DNA from: an uncultured Treponema sp.
GTDB taxonomy: Bacteria; Spirochaetota; Spirochaetia; Treponematales; Treponemataceae
Direction of reading: 5' to 3'
NCBI GenBank assembly: GCA_937877515.1
Contig: CALFIX010000038.1
Span: forward strand, 27,437 to 91,436
DNA length: 64,000 nt
Program-made: the position numbers and the translations under genes
Part shown: positions 49,006-58,166 of the stretch, piece after piece
Position numbering within the stretch: the stretch's first letter is position 1
Layout: each line of letters begins with the position of its first letter
Notes under the pieces: generated by a model
The model's input: the letters and a program-made list of their open reading frames with translations, nothing else
Told to the model about the DNA's origin: nothing
Database searches by the model: none

Positions 49006-50817
49006 ATGAAAAATATTTTTTGTAAAAAGTTTTTATTTTTTGTTATATGTAGTTTATTATTCTTGACTACTGCACACTCACAAATTAGCGTAGCCCCACA
49101 GCATGATTTTTATTCAGATGCTCAAGTTTGGTATTTAAAGGGACTTATAAAAAGCCTTCCTCCATTACGGCCGTATCCTTCTTCTAACATAAAAGAAATG
49201 CTAGAAGATGTTATTCAAAACGGTAAGCAGAGTGATATTGCAAAAGCAGAAAGTTACATGGAAGAGCTTACAGGAAGAGTTTTACATGTTTATGCAGAAG
49301 CGGAAGACGATTCTGTTGTAAATACAGAAAAGCCTTCTTCCGAAAGTGGAGTGAGCGGAGAAAGTGAAACTTCTTTTTCCAATATGTTCGTGCCCTCCTG
49401 TGGTGTAAACGGAGAGCTTACTTTTTTAGATGAGCTAATAGGCTTTGGCTATAAGCTTGGTGTTACAGGCCGTACAGTACAAGATGACTCATCTTACAGG
49501 TCCCTTTATACAAATTCTGCTTCTGACGGTCGTTATGACCCTGCAACTGTAGGAAGCTATTATTTTTATATTGATGCAGATACATCCTTAAGCATTGGAA
49601 CTACCTCTGATTATGCTCAGGTAGGAATTAACCGTAACGGTTATGGCTGGTTTTTAAGTGATGGACTTGCAATAAATGATTCTTGTTTTCACAAAGGAAA
49701 CTTTTCATACACACACATTGATGAAAAATGGAGATACAGCCAGCTTTTATCTGTAATTGGAGCATCTGATAATGATGGAGACGCTTTTCCTACAAACAAT
49801 AAATTTTTTGCTTTTCATACAATAGAGGTTGATTTAACTCCAAAGTTAATGTTTAGTTACTATGAATCTATTGTTTTTGGTAAACGTTTTGACCCAGTGT
49901 ATTTTATTCCAACTCCGTATATGATAGCTCAGGGCTTAGGTGGTTATAAAGATAATCTTCAAATGGGAGTGCGTCTTGACTGGAAGATTATAAATGGTCT
50001 TATGTGGACTAGTGATTTATATATAGACGATGTCGATTTTAATAATGACATAAAATTTAATTTTGATACGCGTAATCGCCTTGCTTTTAAAACAGGTCTT
50101 ATTTATGCAAGTCCTTTAGATTTTTTGTCTCGGGTTGCAGTTGATTATACTATTATAACTCCTTATACTTACAGTCACTATGACACTTCTTCAGATGGTG
50201 TTATGTATGCAAGTACAACAAACTATCAAGACTACACGAACTCTGGAGTATGTATGGGCTCTTCCATTCCTCCAAACAGTGACGTGCTTACTCTTAGCGC
50301 AGATTTTACTCCTATTGAACGACTTCATATAAATGTAAAGACAAGGTTCATACGGCATGCTAATGTATGCGAAAGCTTAACGGACGAAGAGGCAATGATT
50401 TATCTTTTAGCAGACAGTGGAGTTTATTCTTCAGACGGCAGTATTTATACTCACCAGTATACAAACAGCGGCATTTTGAGCACTGCAGATAATGCATTAA
50501 ATTTTTTAACGCAAAGTCACAAAATGTATATTGTGCAGTCAGGCTTAAGTGCCTCTTATGCCTTAAAGCGGGCTTTTTGGGGTAAGCTTTCTTTTACGGC
50601 TTCTTATAATTTTGAATATATACACAATAAAGGTGTAGACAGTTCTCTTTACCCTGGCGGATATGTAACTTCTAATGGAGACGGAACTTATAAAATAAGC
50701 GGAAGCGGAAGCTATACTCAAGAAGAAGTTGTTTCATACTTTAAGAGTCTTTGGATTAGCAATTTTACAGATGATTTTTCAAATTATTTTACAATAGGTT
50801 TACGTTACGAATTTTAA
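49006..50817 (+). CDS. Outer-membrane beta-barrel protein, second of a tandem pair
   Basis: Exported barrel of 603 residues. Signal peptide KKFLFFVICSLLFLTT, cut near AHSQIS. The mature start (DFYSDAQVWYLKGLIKSLPP, then LRPYPSSNIKEML) corresponds to the N-terminal module of the other barrels. After an acidic Ser/Glu linker come the strands, with the GSSIPPNSDVLTLS segment and RH shared with the 5548 protein, and the end is GLRYEF. The start ATG is adjacent to the stop of the first barrel. Homologues in the Wzi superfamily bind surface glycans, but the function here is open. Confidence 0.68.
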   Translation: MKNIFCKKFLFFVICSLLFLTTAHSQISVAPQHDFYSDAQVWYLKGLIKSLPPLRPYPSSNIKEMLEDVIQNGKQSDIAKAESYMEELTGRVLHVYAEAEDDSVVNTEKPSSESGVSGESETSFSNMFVPSCGVNGELTFLDELIGFGYKLGVTGRTVQDDSSYRSLYTNSASDGRYDPATVGSYYFYIDADTSLSIGTTSDYAQVGINRNGYGWFLSDGLAINDSCFHKGNFSYTHIDEKWRYSQLLSVIGASDNDGDAFPTNNKFFAFHTIEVDLTPKLMFSYYESIVFGKRFDPVYFIPTPYMIAQGLGGYKDNLQMGVRLDWKIINGLMWTSDLYIDDVDFNNDIKFNFDTRNRLAFKTGLIYASPLDFLSRVAVDYTIITPYTYSHYDTSSDGVMYASTTNYQDYTNSGVCMGSSIPPNSDVLTLSADFTPIERLHINVKTRFIRHANVCESLTDEEAMIYLLADSGVYSSDGSIYTHQYTNSGILSTADNALNFLTQSHKMYIVQSGLSASYALKRAFWGKLSFTASYNFEYIHNKGVDSSLYPGGYVTSNGDGTYKISGSGSYTQEEVVSYFKSLWISNFTDDFSNYFTIGLRYEF

Positions 50818-50829
50818 ATTTAGGAGTCC

Positions 50830-52038
50830 ATGATGAAAGAATATGATGAAAGTCTTTATACAAATACCTATCTGGGTAAAGTAGGAGAGCTTACTCTTAA
50901 AGGCAGCAATATGCATGTCTTTGAAAAGCAGCTTATGGTAAATACTCGTGTTGCCTTAGAAAATTACAGGGTTCATGTATGGAGTCAAAGTGGCCGTCTT
51001 TATGTTGTATGTGAAGATAAGGCATGCAAAGCCGTAGAGTACACGCTTGACCATTTGACAGGTATTACAGGCTGGGCAAAGGTTAATGCTGTTGCAAAAG
51101 ATATGAGTGCCATAACGGAAGCTGTTACAGAGCTTGGTAAAAAGGCAAAGGAAAACGGAGCAAAGAGTTTTAAAATAGATGCCAGAAGAGAAGACAAAAA
51201 CTTTCCGTTAAATTCTTTTGAAATTTGCACACAGGCTGCAGGTCCCCTTTTTGATTCTGGAATTTTAAAAGTAGATGTTCATAAGCCTGATGTAGTAATA
51301 AATGTAGAAGTTCGCAATAAGTGCTATGTTTATTCAAGTGATCATAAAACTTGCCGGGGACTTCCTGTAGGTGTAAGCGGAAGAGGACTTTTACTTTTAA
51401 GTGGCGGAATAGACAGCCCCGTCGCCGGCTATAGGATGATGCGGCGCGGTATGAAAGTAGACTGTGTGTATTTTCATTCCTATCCATATACAAGCGAAGA
51501 AGCTCAAAAGAAGGTAGAAGATTTAGCTAAAATATTAGGAGACTATGGAATTTCTACTCATTTGAACATTGTGCCATTTACAGAAGTTCAGATGAAGATA
51601 AAGAAAAAGGCTCCCGGTCCCTGGACAACACTTATGCTCCGTCTTTGTATGATGCAGGTTGCAAATATGATTAGTGACCGCATAGGTGCAGACTGCATAA
51701 TTACAGGAGAAAGCCTGGCCCAGGTTGCAAGTCAGACTGTAGAAAACTTAAGTGTTACGGAAAGTTTTGCCAGAAAGCCTCTGCTTCGTCCTTTAGTGGG
51801 TCTTGATAAGGAAGAAATCATAGAAACTGCCATTCAAATAGGTAGTTATCCGGTTTCCATTTTGCCCTATGAAGACTGTTGCGTGCTTTTTAGTCCGCGC
51901 CATCCTGTCTTACGGGCAGGCATAGAAGAAGCAAAAGAAATTTACAGGAGTATGGAAATAGATGAGCTTGTAGAAAAAGCTTACGAAGAGCGTACTGTAG
52001 TAAAGTTTAATCTGCAGGATACTGTAAAAAGCTTGTAA
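50830..52038 (+). CDS. thiI: tRNA 4-thiouridine synthetase ThiI
   Basis: Adenylates U8 of tRNA and inserts sulfur; also used for thiamine thiazole formation in some species. 402 residues: N-terminal ferredoxin-like domain (KVGELTLKGSNMHVFE), THUMP domain (about 60-165), and a PP-loop ATPase with LLSGGIDSP (191-196 SGGIDS). DCCVLFSPRHP near the C-terminus is the conserved ThiI block. No rhodanese domain, the common short form. GGAG lies 3 nt before ATG 50830 and 6 nt before ATG 50833, so initiation at the second Met is as likely. It follows the barrel pair by 12 nt. Confidence 0.93.
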   Translation: MMKEYDESLYTNTYLGKVGELTLKGSNMHVFEKQLMVNTRVALENYRVHVWSQSGRLYVVCEDKACKAVEYTLDHLTGITGWAKVNAVAKDMSAITEAVTELGKKAKENGAKSFKIDARREDKNFPLNSFEICTQAAGPLFDSGILKVDVHKPDVVINVEVRNKCYVYSSDHKTCRGLPVGVSGRGLLLLSGGIDSPVAGYRMMRRGMKVDCVYFHSYPYTSEEAQKKVEDLAKILGDYGISTHLNIVPFTEVQMKIKKKAPGPWTTLMLRLCMMQVANMISDRIGADCIITGESLAQVASQTVENLSVTESFARKPLLRPLVGLDKEEIIETAIQIGSYPVSILPYEDCCVLFSPRHPVLRAGIEEAKEIYRSMEIDELVEKAYEERTVVKFNLQDTVKSL

Positions 52039-52058
52039 ATTTTACCGATATTCTAAAA

Positions 52059-53213
52059 GTGAAGCTTTTTTTTAATTTATTTTGTGCGTTAAAAAAATAT
52101 ATTTCTCTCTTTTTCTGTGTGTCTTGTCTTTGGGCTTTGTCTTTTTCTCAGGAAGAAGATAAAGTACCTTTCATGCTTTCCGGAATATGGGAAAATTACA
52201 GCCGTTATGTGGTTTTTGACACAGAAAGTGAAGAAAACGCACCAGATATTGTCTTACGAATTTATTACCAGTGGTATAACGATAGGGCAGCTGAAGACTC
52301 TAGCCTTTCAGAAGAAAATCCAAGAAATGTAAATAATGCTACGCCAAGAAGTAAAGCTCAAAGTTTAAAGATACGCTACATTCCTTTAACTGATGAGCTT
52401 TACCCTCAGGGCTACGAAAAGAATGTTGTTCAAGAAGACGGTGATGTTCTTTTTTCAGAAAATGTTCCTTCAGGTGCCTGGGACATGCAGGTTACTTTTC
52501 CTAGTGTAAAGGAAGTTTACCACATTCCGATTGCTGTTATCGGAGACGAGCTTTATCTTAACTTTGCAATAAAAAAAGAAGACTCAGATGCAGTTCCTTC
52601 AACAGGCATGCTGGAAGGAATAACCGTTCAGTCAGGAAACCTTATGGCCGGCTTCTGGCAGGACTATTCTCTTGGAGAAGGAATTTTAATAAGCCCCAGA
52701 AAAGAAAAGACAGAGCTTTTGTCATACTACGTAACGGATTCCGCTTTTTATTCAATACGATATTGGAAAACAGACATGAAGTATTTAGAGGGCGTTAATG
52801 CTGTTTTTACAGATGAAGACGCTCTTTATGAAGTTCCGAAACATGTAATTGTTGCAGGAGAAACTTTTACTTGCGTAAATGGAAGAAGCACAAGAATTAG
52901 AAATATAGAAAAAAGCTTTTCGCTTTCAAAGGAATATGTGCTAAATTCAATTTTAGTTCAAAAAAGAAGTGAGGAAGATAACATAAATTATACAGTGCGG
53001 ACTTCTACAATTTGTGCATTAGGTAAACCATATTTAAAAAAGACCGATGGAAGCAAAGACCTTAAAACTATAGTTGAAGAGCAGAATCAAAAGAAAAAGC
53101 CTTTACCGCCCTCACCATTTCCTGTTACAGGCGGAATTTTAGACTTTGACTGGAGTATTGTCGCTGACCCTCCGGAAAGCTATGACAGACGGGTTTTAGA
53201 TTTAGGAAAATAA
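52059..53213 (+). CDS. Exported protein of unknown function
   Basis: Protein of 384 residues with a signal peptide (about 1-30, ISLFFCVSCLWALSFS, cut near QEEDK). The mature part is mixed alpha/beta; recurring segments such as PFMLSGIWENYSRYVVFD and LMAGFWQDYSLGEGILI suggest two related beta domains. The start is GTG 52059, no Shine-Dalgarno, with TATTCT at 52049-52054 only 4 nt before it, so its mode of expression is uncertain. It overlaps nothing; a convergent lipoprotein gene ends 2 nt beyond it. I do not recognise the family. Confidence 0.65.
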   Translation: MKLFFNLFCALKKYISLFFCVSCLWALSFSQEEDKVPFMLSGIWENYSRYVVFDTESEENAPDIVLRIYYQWYNDRAAEDSSLSEENPRNVNNATPRSKAQSLKIRYIPLTDELYPQGYEKNVVQEDGDVLFSENVPSGAWDMQVTFPSVKEVYHIPIAVIGDELYLNFAIKKEDSDAVPSTGMLEGITVQSGNLMAGFWQDYSLGEGILISPRKEKTELLSYYVTDSAFYSIRYWKTDMKYLEGVNAVFTDEDALYEVPKHVIVAGETFTCVNGRSTRIRNIEKSFSLSKEYVLNSILVQKRSEEDNINYTVRTSTICALGKPYLKKTDGSKDLKTIVEEQNQKKKPLPPSPFPVTGGILDFDWSIVADPPESYDRRVLDLGK

Positions 53214-53214
53214 G

Positions 53215-53799
53215 CTAATCTCTTTTTACAAACTGAATAAAGTCTAAGTTCATTTGAGTGCCGCCAAGCTTTTTTTCTGAGTTGGCCTGTACTGTTACCA
53301 GTATTGTCCGAGGTTCTTCGATTGTAAAGTAAATAGGGCATCTCGTTGTAAGTTCCCAGGTTCCAAGCGGAGGGTTAGATGGATAAACCCTGTGAGGAAT
53401 ACCATCTATGTAAATATAAAATGCTGAATGGTCGGTGTCAAAAGCCTTTTCTGAAACCATGCATTCGTATGTTCCGGCAGGAAGTTTAACTTTCAGTTGA
53501 GCATAAGAGCCCTCGTCATTAAGCCTTGTGCAGAATTTGGAAGAAGCCGTTTCATCTTGTATCACAATAAAATGGTATAAGTACATGTGCTCAAATTCGT
53601 ACATTATGCCTGGTTCTACGTATTCAATCACAGGAATCTCTGTAAGAACGGGAGGAGCCGGAAGAATAGCTACGGGATTTCCGTCTTCGTCTAATTCTTC
53701 CGTTTCAAGATTTTTTGTTGTTTTACAAGAAATAATCTGTAAAGAAAGCAGAATGCATAAAGGTAGAGAAATAAGGGCTTTTTTGTAAGAAAATTTCAT
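53215..53799 (-). CDS. Lipoprotein with a jelly-roll-like C-terminal domain
   Basis: Lipoprotein of 194 residues; lipobox LQIISC (Cys about 25) after a Lys-rich start. An acidic/Pro-rich linker, then a beta-rich domain with LKVKLPAGTYECMVSEKAF and AFYIYIDGIPHRVYP and final LDFIQFVKRD, which resembles the galactose-binding or CBM6-type jelly roll. The fold assignment is by pattern only. ATG 53799 follows GGAGG by 7-8 nt. It has its own promoter on the minus strand. Confidence 0.7.
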   Translation of the reverse strand: MKFSYKKALISLPLCILLSLQIISCKTTKNLETEELDEDGNPVAILPAPPVLTEIPVIEYVEPGIMYEFEHMYLYHFIVIQDETASSKFCTRLNDEGSYAQLKVKLPAGTYECMVSEKAFDTDHSAFYIYIDGIPHRVYPSNPPLGTWELTTRCPIYFTIEEPRTILVTVQANSEKKLGGTQMNLDFIQFVKRD

Positions 53800-53818
53800 T
53801 CAGTTTCCTCCATAAAAA

Positions 53819-53847
53819 AGTGTAGCACACATTTTTTGTCTTTTCAA
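53819..53847 (-). promoter_or_regulatory. Promoter for the jelly-roll lipoprotein
   Basis: Minus strand: TTGAAA (53842-53847), 17-nt spacer, TACACT (53819-53824). A normal leader with GGAGG follows, unlike the leaderless cases. Confidence 0.65.
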
Positions 53848-53892
53848 TGTTTTGTTTTTTTGCCTGTCTTTAGCTTTCTGACTTAAAAAAAC

Positions 53893-55926
53893 TTACATTC
53901 GAGGAATATGAGGTTTTGACAGATTTTTCAGCATGTTTTGTAGTAGTGCATGAGCGTCTTCATCACTTACTTCAGAGCTTGGCTCATGGTATTCAACAAG
54001 GTTTTCTGGAATTTCATCTAAAAAGCGGCTGGGCTGGCACTCTACAGTTGCACTTTGTTTTCTTCTGTGGCGACAGCTAGAAATTAAAAGTCTAGATTGA
54101 GCTCTTGTTACTGCAACGTAAAAAAGTCTCCTTTCTTCTTCTACGGCTTCATCTCCACCTTCCTCTACAGCACGAGCGTGAGGCATGAGGCCTTCTTCAG
54201 CCCCTGCTATAAAAACAACAGGAAACTCCAGGCCTTTAGACGCATGTACTGTCATAAGGTTTACTTTTCCTCTGTCTGCTTCTCCGTCATCTAAGTCGTC
54301 CCTGCTCAAGAGTGTTATGCGGTTAAGGTATGCATATAAACTTGTGTCTTCATTTTCCGGATTGTTTTCCCATTGCTCCATGCTCTTTATAAGACTTTCT
54401 ATGTTCATGTACTTAAAACGGGCTGCTTTTTCGCTTTTTGGGTACTCGGAAATCAGGTAGTCAAAATAATTTATTTCTTCTACAAGAGAGTGAACTTTCT
54501 TGCTTAATCCCTTACCGCTAAGCATACTTTTATTGCTTTCGATTATGGAAACAAAGTTTTCCAAATCTGCCTTTGTTTTTACCGAAACAGGACATTCTTC
54601 TTCGCTGGCACTTAAAATTGCCTGTATGGCTTCCCACAAAGAAAATTCCATTGTGTCTGCAACAGCATTTACGGCTTCTATTGTCGTGCGACCTATTCCA
54701 CGTCGAGGGGTGTTTATTATGCGTAAAAGATTTATGTCGTCATCATGGTTTGCTATAACACGAAGATAACTTATAATGTCTTTAATTTCTTTTCTTTCAA
54801 AAAAACTTGTTCCACCGCTCATAACGTAGGGAATGTTGTTTTCTAAAAAAGCTTCTTCCAGTGCACGGCTCTGAGAGTTGCTTCTCATTAAAACTCCAAA
54901 ATCATCGTAGTTACGCTTTTCTTCTGCACAAATACCCTGTATGCTTTCTGCAATAAAGTCTGCTTCGCTGGCTTCGTTTTCCGGCATATATACTTCTATA
55001 GGCTTACCGTTACCGCTGCCTGTCCACAGTTCTTTGTCTTTGCGGTTTGTGTTGTGCTTTATAACTCCATTTGCGGCAGCTAAAATTGTACCTGTTGAGC
55101 GGTAATTTTGTTCCAGGCGAATTTCCTGCATCCCCTTAAAATCGTTTTCAAAGTTTACTATGTTTTGGTAGTCAGCTCCCCGCCAACTATAAATGCTCTG
55201 ATCATCATCACCTACGACGGCAACATTGTTTTCGGCAAGAAGACGCATCATTTCGTATTGCTGATGGCTTGTGTCCTGAAATTCATCTACCATTATGTAG
55301 CGAAAGCGTTCCTTATAGCGCTGCAAAACCTCAGGATGCTCTTTAAACAGTTTTATTGGAAGCGTTATAAGGTCGTCAAAGTCTACGGAATTGTAGAGTT
55401 TTAGGCCTTCCTGATAGCTTTCGTAAAGGGGCTTATACATGTCGTTTGCTCCGTCTCCCCAATTTTTCCTGCCGGTCTTTATGTCGCTAAATAAAACTCC
55501 TATTTTGTATACATCCAGGGCTTCCGGTGTAAATTGAAGCTCCCTGCCACATTCCTTTATTAAAGAATTTCTGTCTGTTTCGTCATAAATTGAAAAATTT
55601 GTTCTCCAGCCAAGTTTGTCTATGTCCTGGCGCAGAATGCGAACTCCAAATGCGTGAAAAGTGCTTATAGTTAAGTTAGGAAGCTTTCTTTCTGTCAGCG
55701 TTTTTATGCGGTCCGCCATTTCTTTTGCAGCTTTGTTTGTAAAAGTAAGAGCTAGAATTGCACTTTGAGGAATACCCTTTTCCAGCATGTTTGCAATGCG
55801 GTAGGTAATTACCCTGGTTTTGCCGCTTCCCGCTCCTGCAATTATTAAAATCGGTCCCTCCAATGTGGTAACTGCACGGTACTGCTCTTTGTTAAGCTTA
55901 TCTTTCAGGCTCTCTTCTAATGACAT
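53893..55926 (-). CDS. UvrD/PcrA/Rep-family superfamily 1 DNA helicase
   Basis: 3'-5' helicase of 677 residues for repair and replication. Walker A AGAGSGKT (30-37), Ia FTNKAAKEM, II VDEFQDTSHQQYEMM, III VVGDDDQSIYSWRGA, IV LEQNYRS, V VNLMTVHASKGLEF and VI EERRLFYVAVTRAQ are all present. PcrA, UvrD and Rep cannot be told apart with confidence; the short C-tail argues against a full UvrD C-terminus. The ATG stands 7 nt after TAAACT (TTGCCC-17-TAAACT), without Shine-Dalgarno. It is divergent from coaX. Confidence 0.93.
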   Translation of the reverse strand: MSLEESLKDKLNKEQYRAVTTLEGPILIIAGAGSGKTRVITYRIANMLEKGIPQSAILALTFTNKAAKEMADRIKTLTERKLPNLTISTFHAFGVRILRQDIDKLGWRTNFSIYDETDRNSLIKECGRELQFTPEALDVYKIGVLFSDIKTGRKNWGDGANDMYKPLYESYQEGLKLYNSVDFDDLITLPIKLFKEHPEVLQRYKERFRYIMVDEFQDTSHQQYEMMRLLAENNVAVVGDDDQSIYSWRGADYQNIVNFENDFKGMQEIRLEQNYRSTGTILAAANGVIKHNTNRKDKELWTGSGNGKPIEVYMPENEASEADFIAESIQGICAEEKRNYDDFGVLMRSNSQSRALEEAFLENNIPYVMSGGTSFFERKEIKDIISYLRVIANHDDDINLLRIINTPRRGIGRTTIEAVNAVADTMEFSLWEAIQAILSASEEECPVSVKTKADLENFVSIIESNKSMLSGKGLSKKVHSLVEEINYFDYLISEYPKSEKAARFKYMNIESLIKSMEQWENNPENEDTSLYAYLNRITLLSRDDLDDGEADRGKVNLMTVHASKGLEFPVVFIAGAEEGLMPHARAVEEGGDEAVEEERRLFYVAVTRAQSRLLISSCRHRRKQSATVECQPSRFLDEIPENLVEYHEPSSEVSDEDAHALLQNMLKNLSKPHIPRM

Positions 55927-55933
55927 GGAGGGG

Positions 55934-55962
55934 AGTTTATCACACTAAGCATGTGTGGGCAA
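55934..55962 (-). promoter_or_regulatory. Promoter placed for a leaderless helicase mRNA
   Basis: Minus strand: TTGCCC (55957-55962), 17-nt spacer, TAAACT (55934-55939), then 7 nt to the ATG at 55926. Confidence 0.65.
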
Positions 55963-55991
55963 GGAGTTTATTTTGACGATTTTTATAAAAC

Positions 55992-56021
55992 TTGCCGTGT
56001 TTTGCGTAATTATGCTAAAAT
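55992..56021 (+). promoter_or_regulatory. Promoter for coaX
   Basis: TTGCCG (55992-55997), 18-nt spacer, TAAAAT (56016-56021). The start near 56028 leaves a leader of about 49 nt with GGAGA before ATG 56077. Confidence 0.5.
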
Positions 56022-56076
56022 CAAGTAGTGAATAACAAAAAAATCTAAAGCAAAAAAAATAATCTGGAGAATAAAA

Positions 56077-56874
56077 ATGCTTTTTGCAGTTGATATTGGA
56101 AACACGAACATTGTTTGTGCTGTATTTGATAATGACAGCCTTACAGCCCAGTGGCGCATTGCAAGTGATACCCGCCGTACAGGTGACGAATATACAAGCA
56201 TAGTGCTTTCTATGATGCGGGACAGCAGCATAGACTTAGGTTCCATGGATAAGGCTATTGTAAGCTCCGTAGTGCCGGACCTGATTGGAGCTTTTGTTAC
56301 TGTAGCACAGCGTGTATGCCGCACAAAACCCTATGTAATGACAAGTGCGCTGTCTCTGTCTAAAAAACTTCCGGTTTCTCTTCCAGAGGGAAGCACTCAT
56401 GAGCTTGGAACTGACCTTTTGTGCAATGCTGTCGCGGCATGGCAGAAGTTTAAATGCGCCAATATTGTAGTTGATTTTGGAACAGCCTTAACTCTAACAA
56501 TTACAGATTCAAAGGGAATTATTCAGGGTGTAGATATAGCTCCAGGCTTAAGAACTGCAATTTATGCCTTAGCTTCTAATACGGCTCAGCTTCCTATAGT
56601 GCCTTTGGAAGCACCTCCTTCAACATTGGGCTCTACAACAAAAGAAGCCATGCAGGCTGGTGTTGTTTTAGGGTATAAGGGTCTTGTAGAATATCTTATA
56701 AAGCAGGTAAAAATAGATTTACAGAATAAAACAGGCGACAAAATAGAAGATATACGCGTTATTGCAACCGGTGGACTTAACTCAGTTTTAAAGCCTTTAA
56801 CAGACTGCTTTGAGTACGTAGATAAAGAGCTTACGTTAAAGGGCTTAAAAGCCATTTCTGATTTTGTTCAGTAG
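56077..56874 (+). CDS. coaX: Type III pantothenate kinase
   Basis: First step of coenzyme A synthesis, ASKHA fold. 265 residues with VDIGNTNIVCAVFD (about 5-18), the RRTGDEY segment, SSVVPDLIGAF, ELGTDLLCNAVAAW, VDFGTALTLT, GVDIAPGLRT and ATGGLNSVL. It needs monovalent cations and is insensitive to CoA feedback in the family. Start supported by GGAGA 8 nt upstream. It ends 16 nt before the convergent neuB-like gene. Confidence 0.94.
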   Translation: MLFAVDIGNTNIVCAVFDNDSLTAQWRIASDTRRTGDEYTSIVLSMMRDSSIDLGSMDKAIVSSVVPDLIGAFVTVAQRVCRTKPYVMTSALSLSKKLPVSLPEGSTHELGTDLLCNAVAAWQKFKCANIVVDFGTALTLTITDSKGIIQGVDIAPGLRTAIYALASNTAQLPIVPLEAPPSTLGSTTKEAMQAGVVLGYKGLVEYLIKQVKIDLQNKTGDKIEDIRVIATGGLNSVLKPLTDCFEYVDKELTLKGLKAISDFVQ

Positions 56875-56889
56875 CATATAAATATTTTT

Positions 56890-58074
56890 TTAGCTAAGAA
56901 AATCTTCCCACTTTACGCCGCCACCACTTTTTACATCCTGTGTAAGCTTTTTACCAAGCAGGTGGCAAAGGTTTTCTGGTGCTATGCCGGGAGAAAGCAC
57001 TTTCTCTGTTCTTAAGACGCTTATGTCATCTCCCGTTATGCATTCGCCTTTTTTTATGTCTCTCATGTAGTGCAGGCTTCTGTTTGTCCGGCCGTAATTT
57101 GCCTTTTCTGCAGGGGCTAATTCTTTATGGCCTGTACCAAGGGAAGCCAAAACTTTTTCTTTTCCAAATTCTTCATAAAGCTGCCTTAAAACTTCTGCCT
57201 GACCTCTGGACACATACATTCCATTTTCTATTTTTACAGCTTCCGTCTTTCCAAAAGCCTCGTCATCTTTATTAAATCTTTCCAGAATTGCTTCTGCTTG
57301 ATGCACTGCATGAACCATCATAAAAAACTGTTCCGGCTCTAAAGCAACAGGATCGTCAAGTCCATCTGTTTTCCGGCTTAAGGTTATGTGTTTTTCTATC
57401 ATCGTGCCGCCACATATAAGGCTTAACACAGGAATAAGATGCGGGCTTAAAGAATGATCACTTACTCCGCAGGGAAGGGTAAATATGTTTGAAAGATTCT
57501 GTATAACCTGAGTGTTGTATTCTTCTTCTGGAGCAGGGTAACTTGTTATGCAGTGTAATAGAGTCAGAGGTGGCAGAACCTTTTCATAAGAGCTTTCATT
57601 AAGATTTTCACCCTTTAAAATGTCTACAGCCTTTTCTATGTCTCCCAGGGTGCTTACTCCGCTGGAAAGTATGATTGGAATTTTTTTGAAATATTTAGAA
57701 CATTCCCTTAAAAGAGGAATATGGTTTACTTCGGGGCTTGCAATCTTTATTGCATCTGGATTTATTGAACAAAGCTCATGAAGTGACTTAAGTCCAAAAG
57801 GTGAGCATGCAAATAAAAGTCCTCTTTTGTGAGCGTACTCTATGCAGTTTTTAAAAAAATCAGAAGAAACTTCTAGGCTTTTAAAACGCTCGTAAAGTGG
57901 AATGTCTCCTCCTGGAAGTTTTACAAAGCCGGTTTTAGGATGTAATATTTCTTCAGCATATACCCATTGAAACTTTACAATATCGGCTCCCGCCTCTGCT
58001 GCGGCGTCTATGAGTGAAAAAGCTTTTTTTATGTTTCCTTCGTGACTTGTTCCAATTTCTGCAATAATTTTCAT
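56890..58074 (-). CDS. NeuB-type nonulosonic acid synthase
   Basis: Condenses phosphoenolpyruvate with a hexosamine (ManNAc or a diacetamido sugar) to a sialic, pseudaminic or legionaminic acid. 394 residues: TIM barrel beginning MKIIAEIGTSHEGN and with GADIVKFQWVYAEE, KIASPEVNHIPLL, ILSSGVSTLGDIEKA, and IEKHITLSRKTDGLDDP; C-terminal SAF (antifreeze-like) domain with RSLHYMRDIKKGECI. I chose ATG 58074 because it starts the domain and lies 8 nt after TAAAAT; an upstream frame extension is not conserved-looking. NeuA, NeuC or Pse partners are not in the window. It may supply the Maf proteins at 24-27 kb. Confidence 0.85.
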   Translation of the reverse strand: MKIIAEIGTSHEGNIKKAFSLIDAAAEAGADIVKFQWVYAEEILHPKTGFVKLPGGDIPLYERFKSLEVSSDFFKNCIEYAHKRGLLFACSPFGLKSLHELCSINPDAIKIASPEVNHIPLLRECSKYFKKIPIILSSGVSTLGDIEKAVDILKGENLNESSYEKVLPPLTLLHCITSYPAPEEEYNTQVIQNLSNIFTLPCGVSDHSLSPHLIPVLSLICGGTMIEKHITLSRKTDGLDDPVALEPEQFFMMVHAVHQAEAILERFNKDDEAFGKTEAVKIENGMYVSRGQAEVLRQLYEEFGKEKVLASLGTGHKELAPAEKANYGRTNRSLHYMRDIKKGECITGDDISVLRTEKVLSPGIAPENLCHLLGKKLTQDVKSGGGVKWEDFLS

Positions 58075-58082
58075 ACAACCTG

Positions 58083-58112
58083 ATTTTATCACTGTTTTAA
58101 GGTGAATGTACA
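58083..58112 (-). promoter_or_regulatory. Promoter placed for a leaderless neuB-like mRNA
   Basis: Minus strand: TGTACA (58107-58112), 18-nt spacer, TAAAAT (58083-58088), then 8 nt to the ATG at 58074. Confidence 0.5.
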
Positions 58113-58131
58113 TAGAGAAAAATTTACAGGC

Positions 58132-58160
58132 TAGCACTTAAAAATATTTAGTGCTATACT
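58132..58160 (+). promoter_or_regulatory. Promoter and inverted repeat before the TIGR03546 gene
   Basis: TATACT (58155-58160) ends 6 nt before ATG 58167, again a leaderless arrangement. TAGCACT (58132-58138) and AGTGCTA (58150-58156) form a 7-bp inverted repeat that overlaps the -35 and -10 regions, a possible operator. Confidence 0.5.
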
Positions 58161-58166
58161 TAAGAC

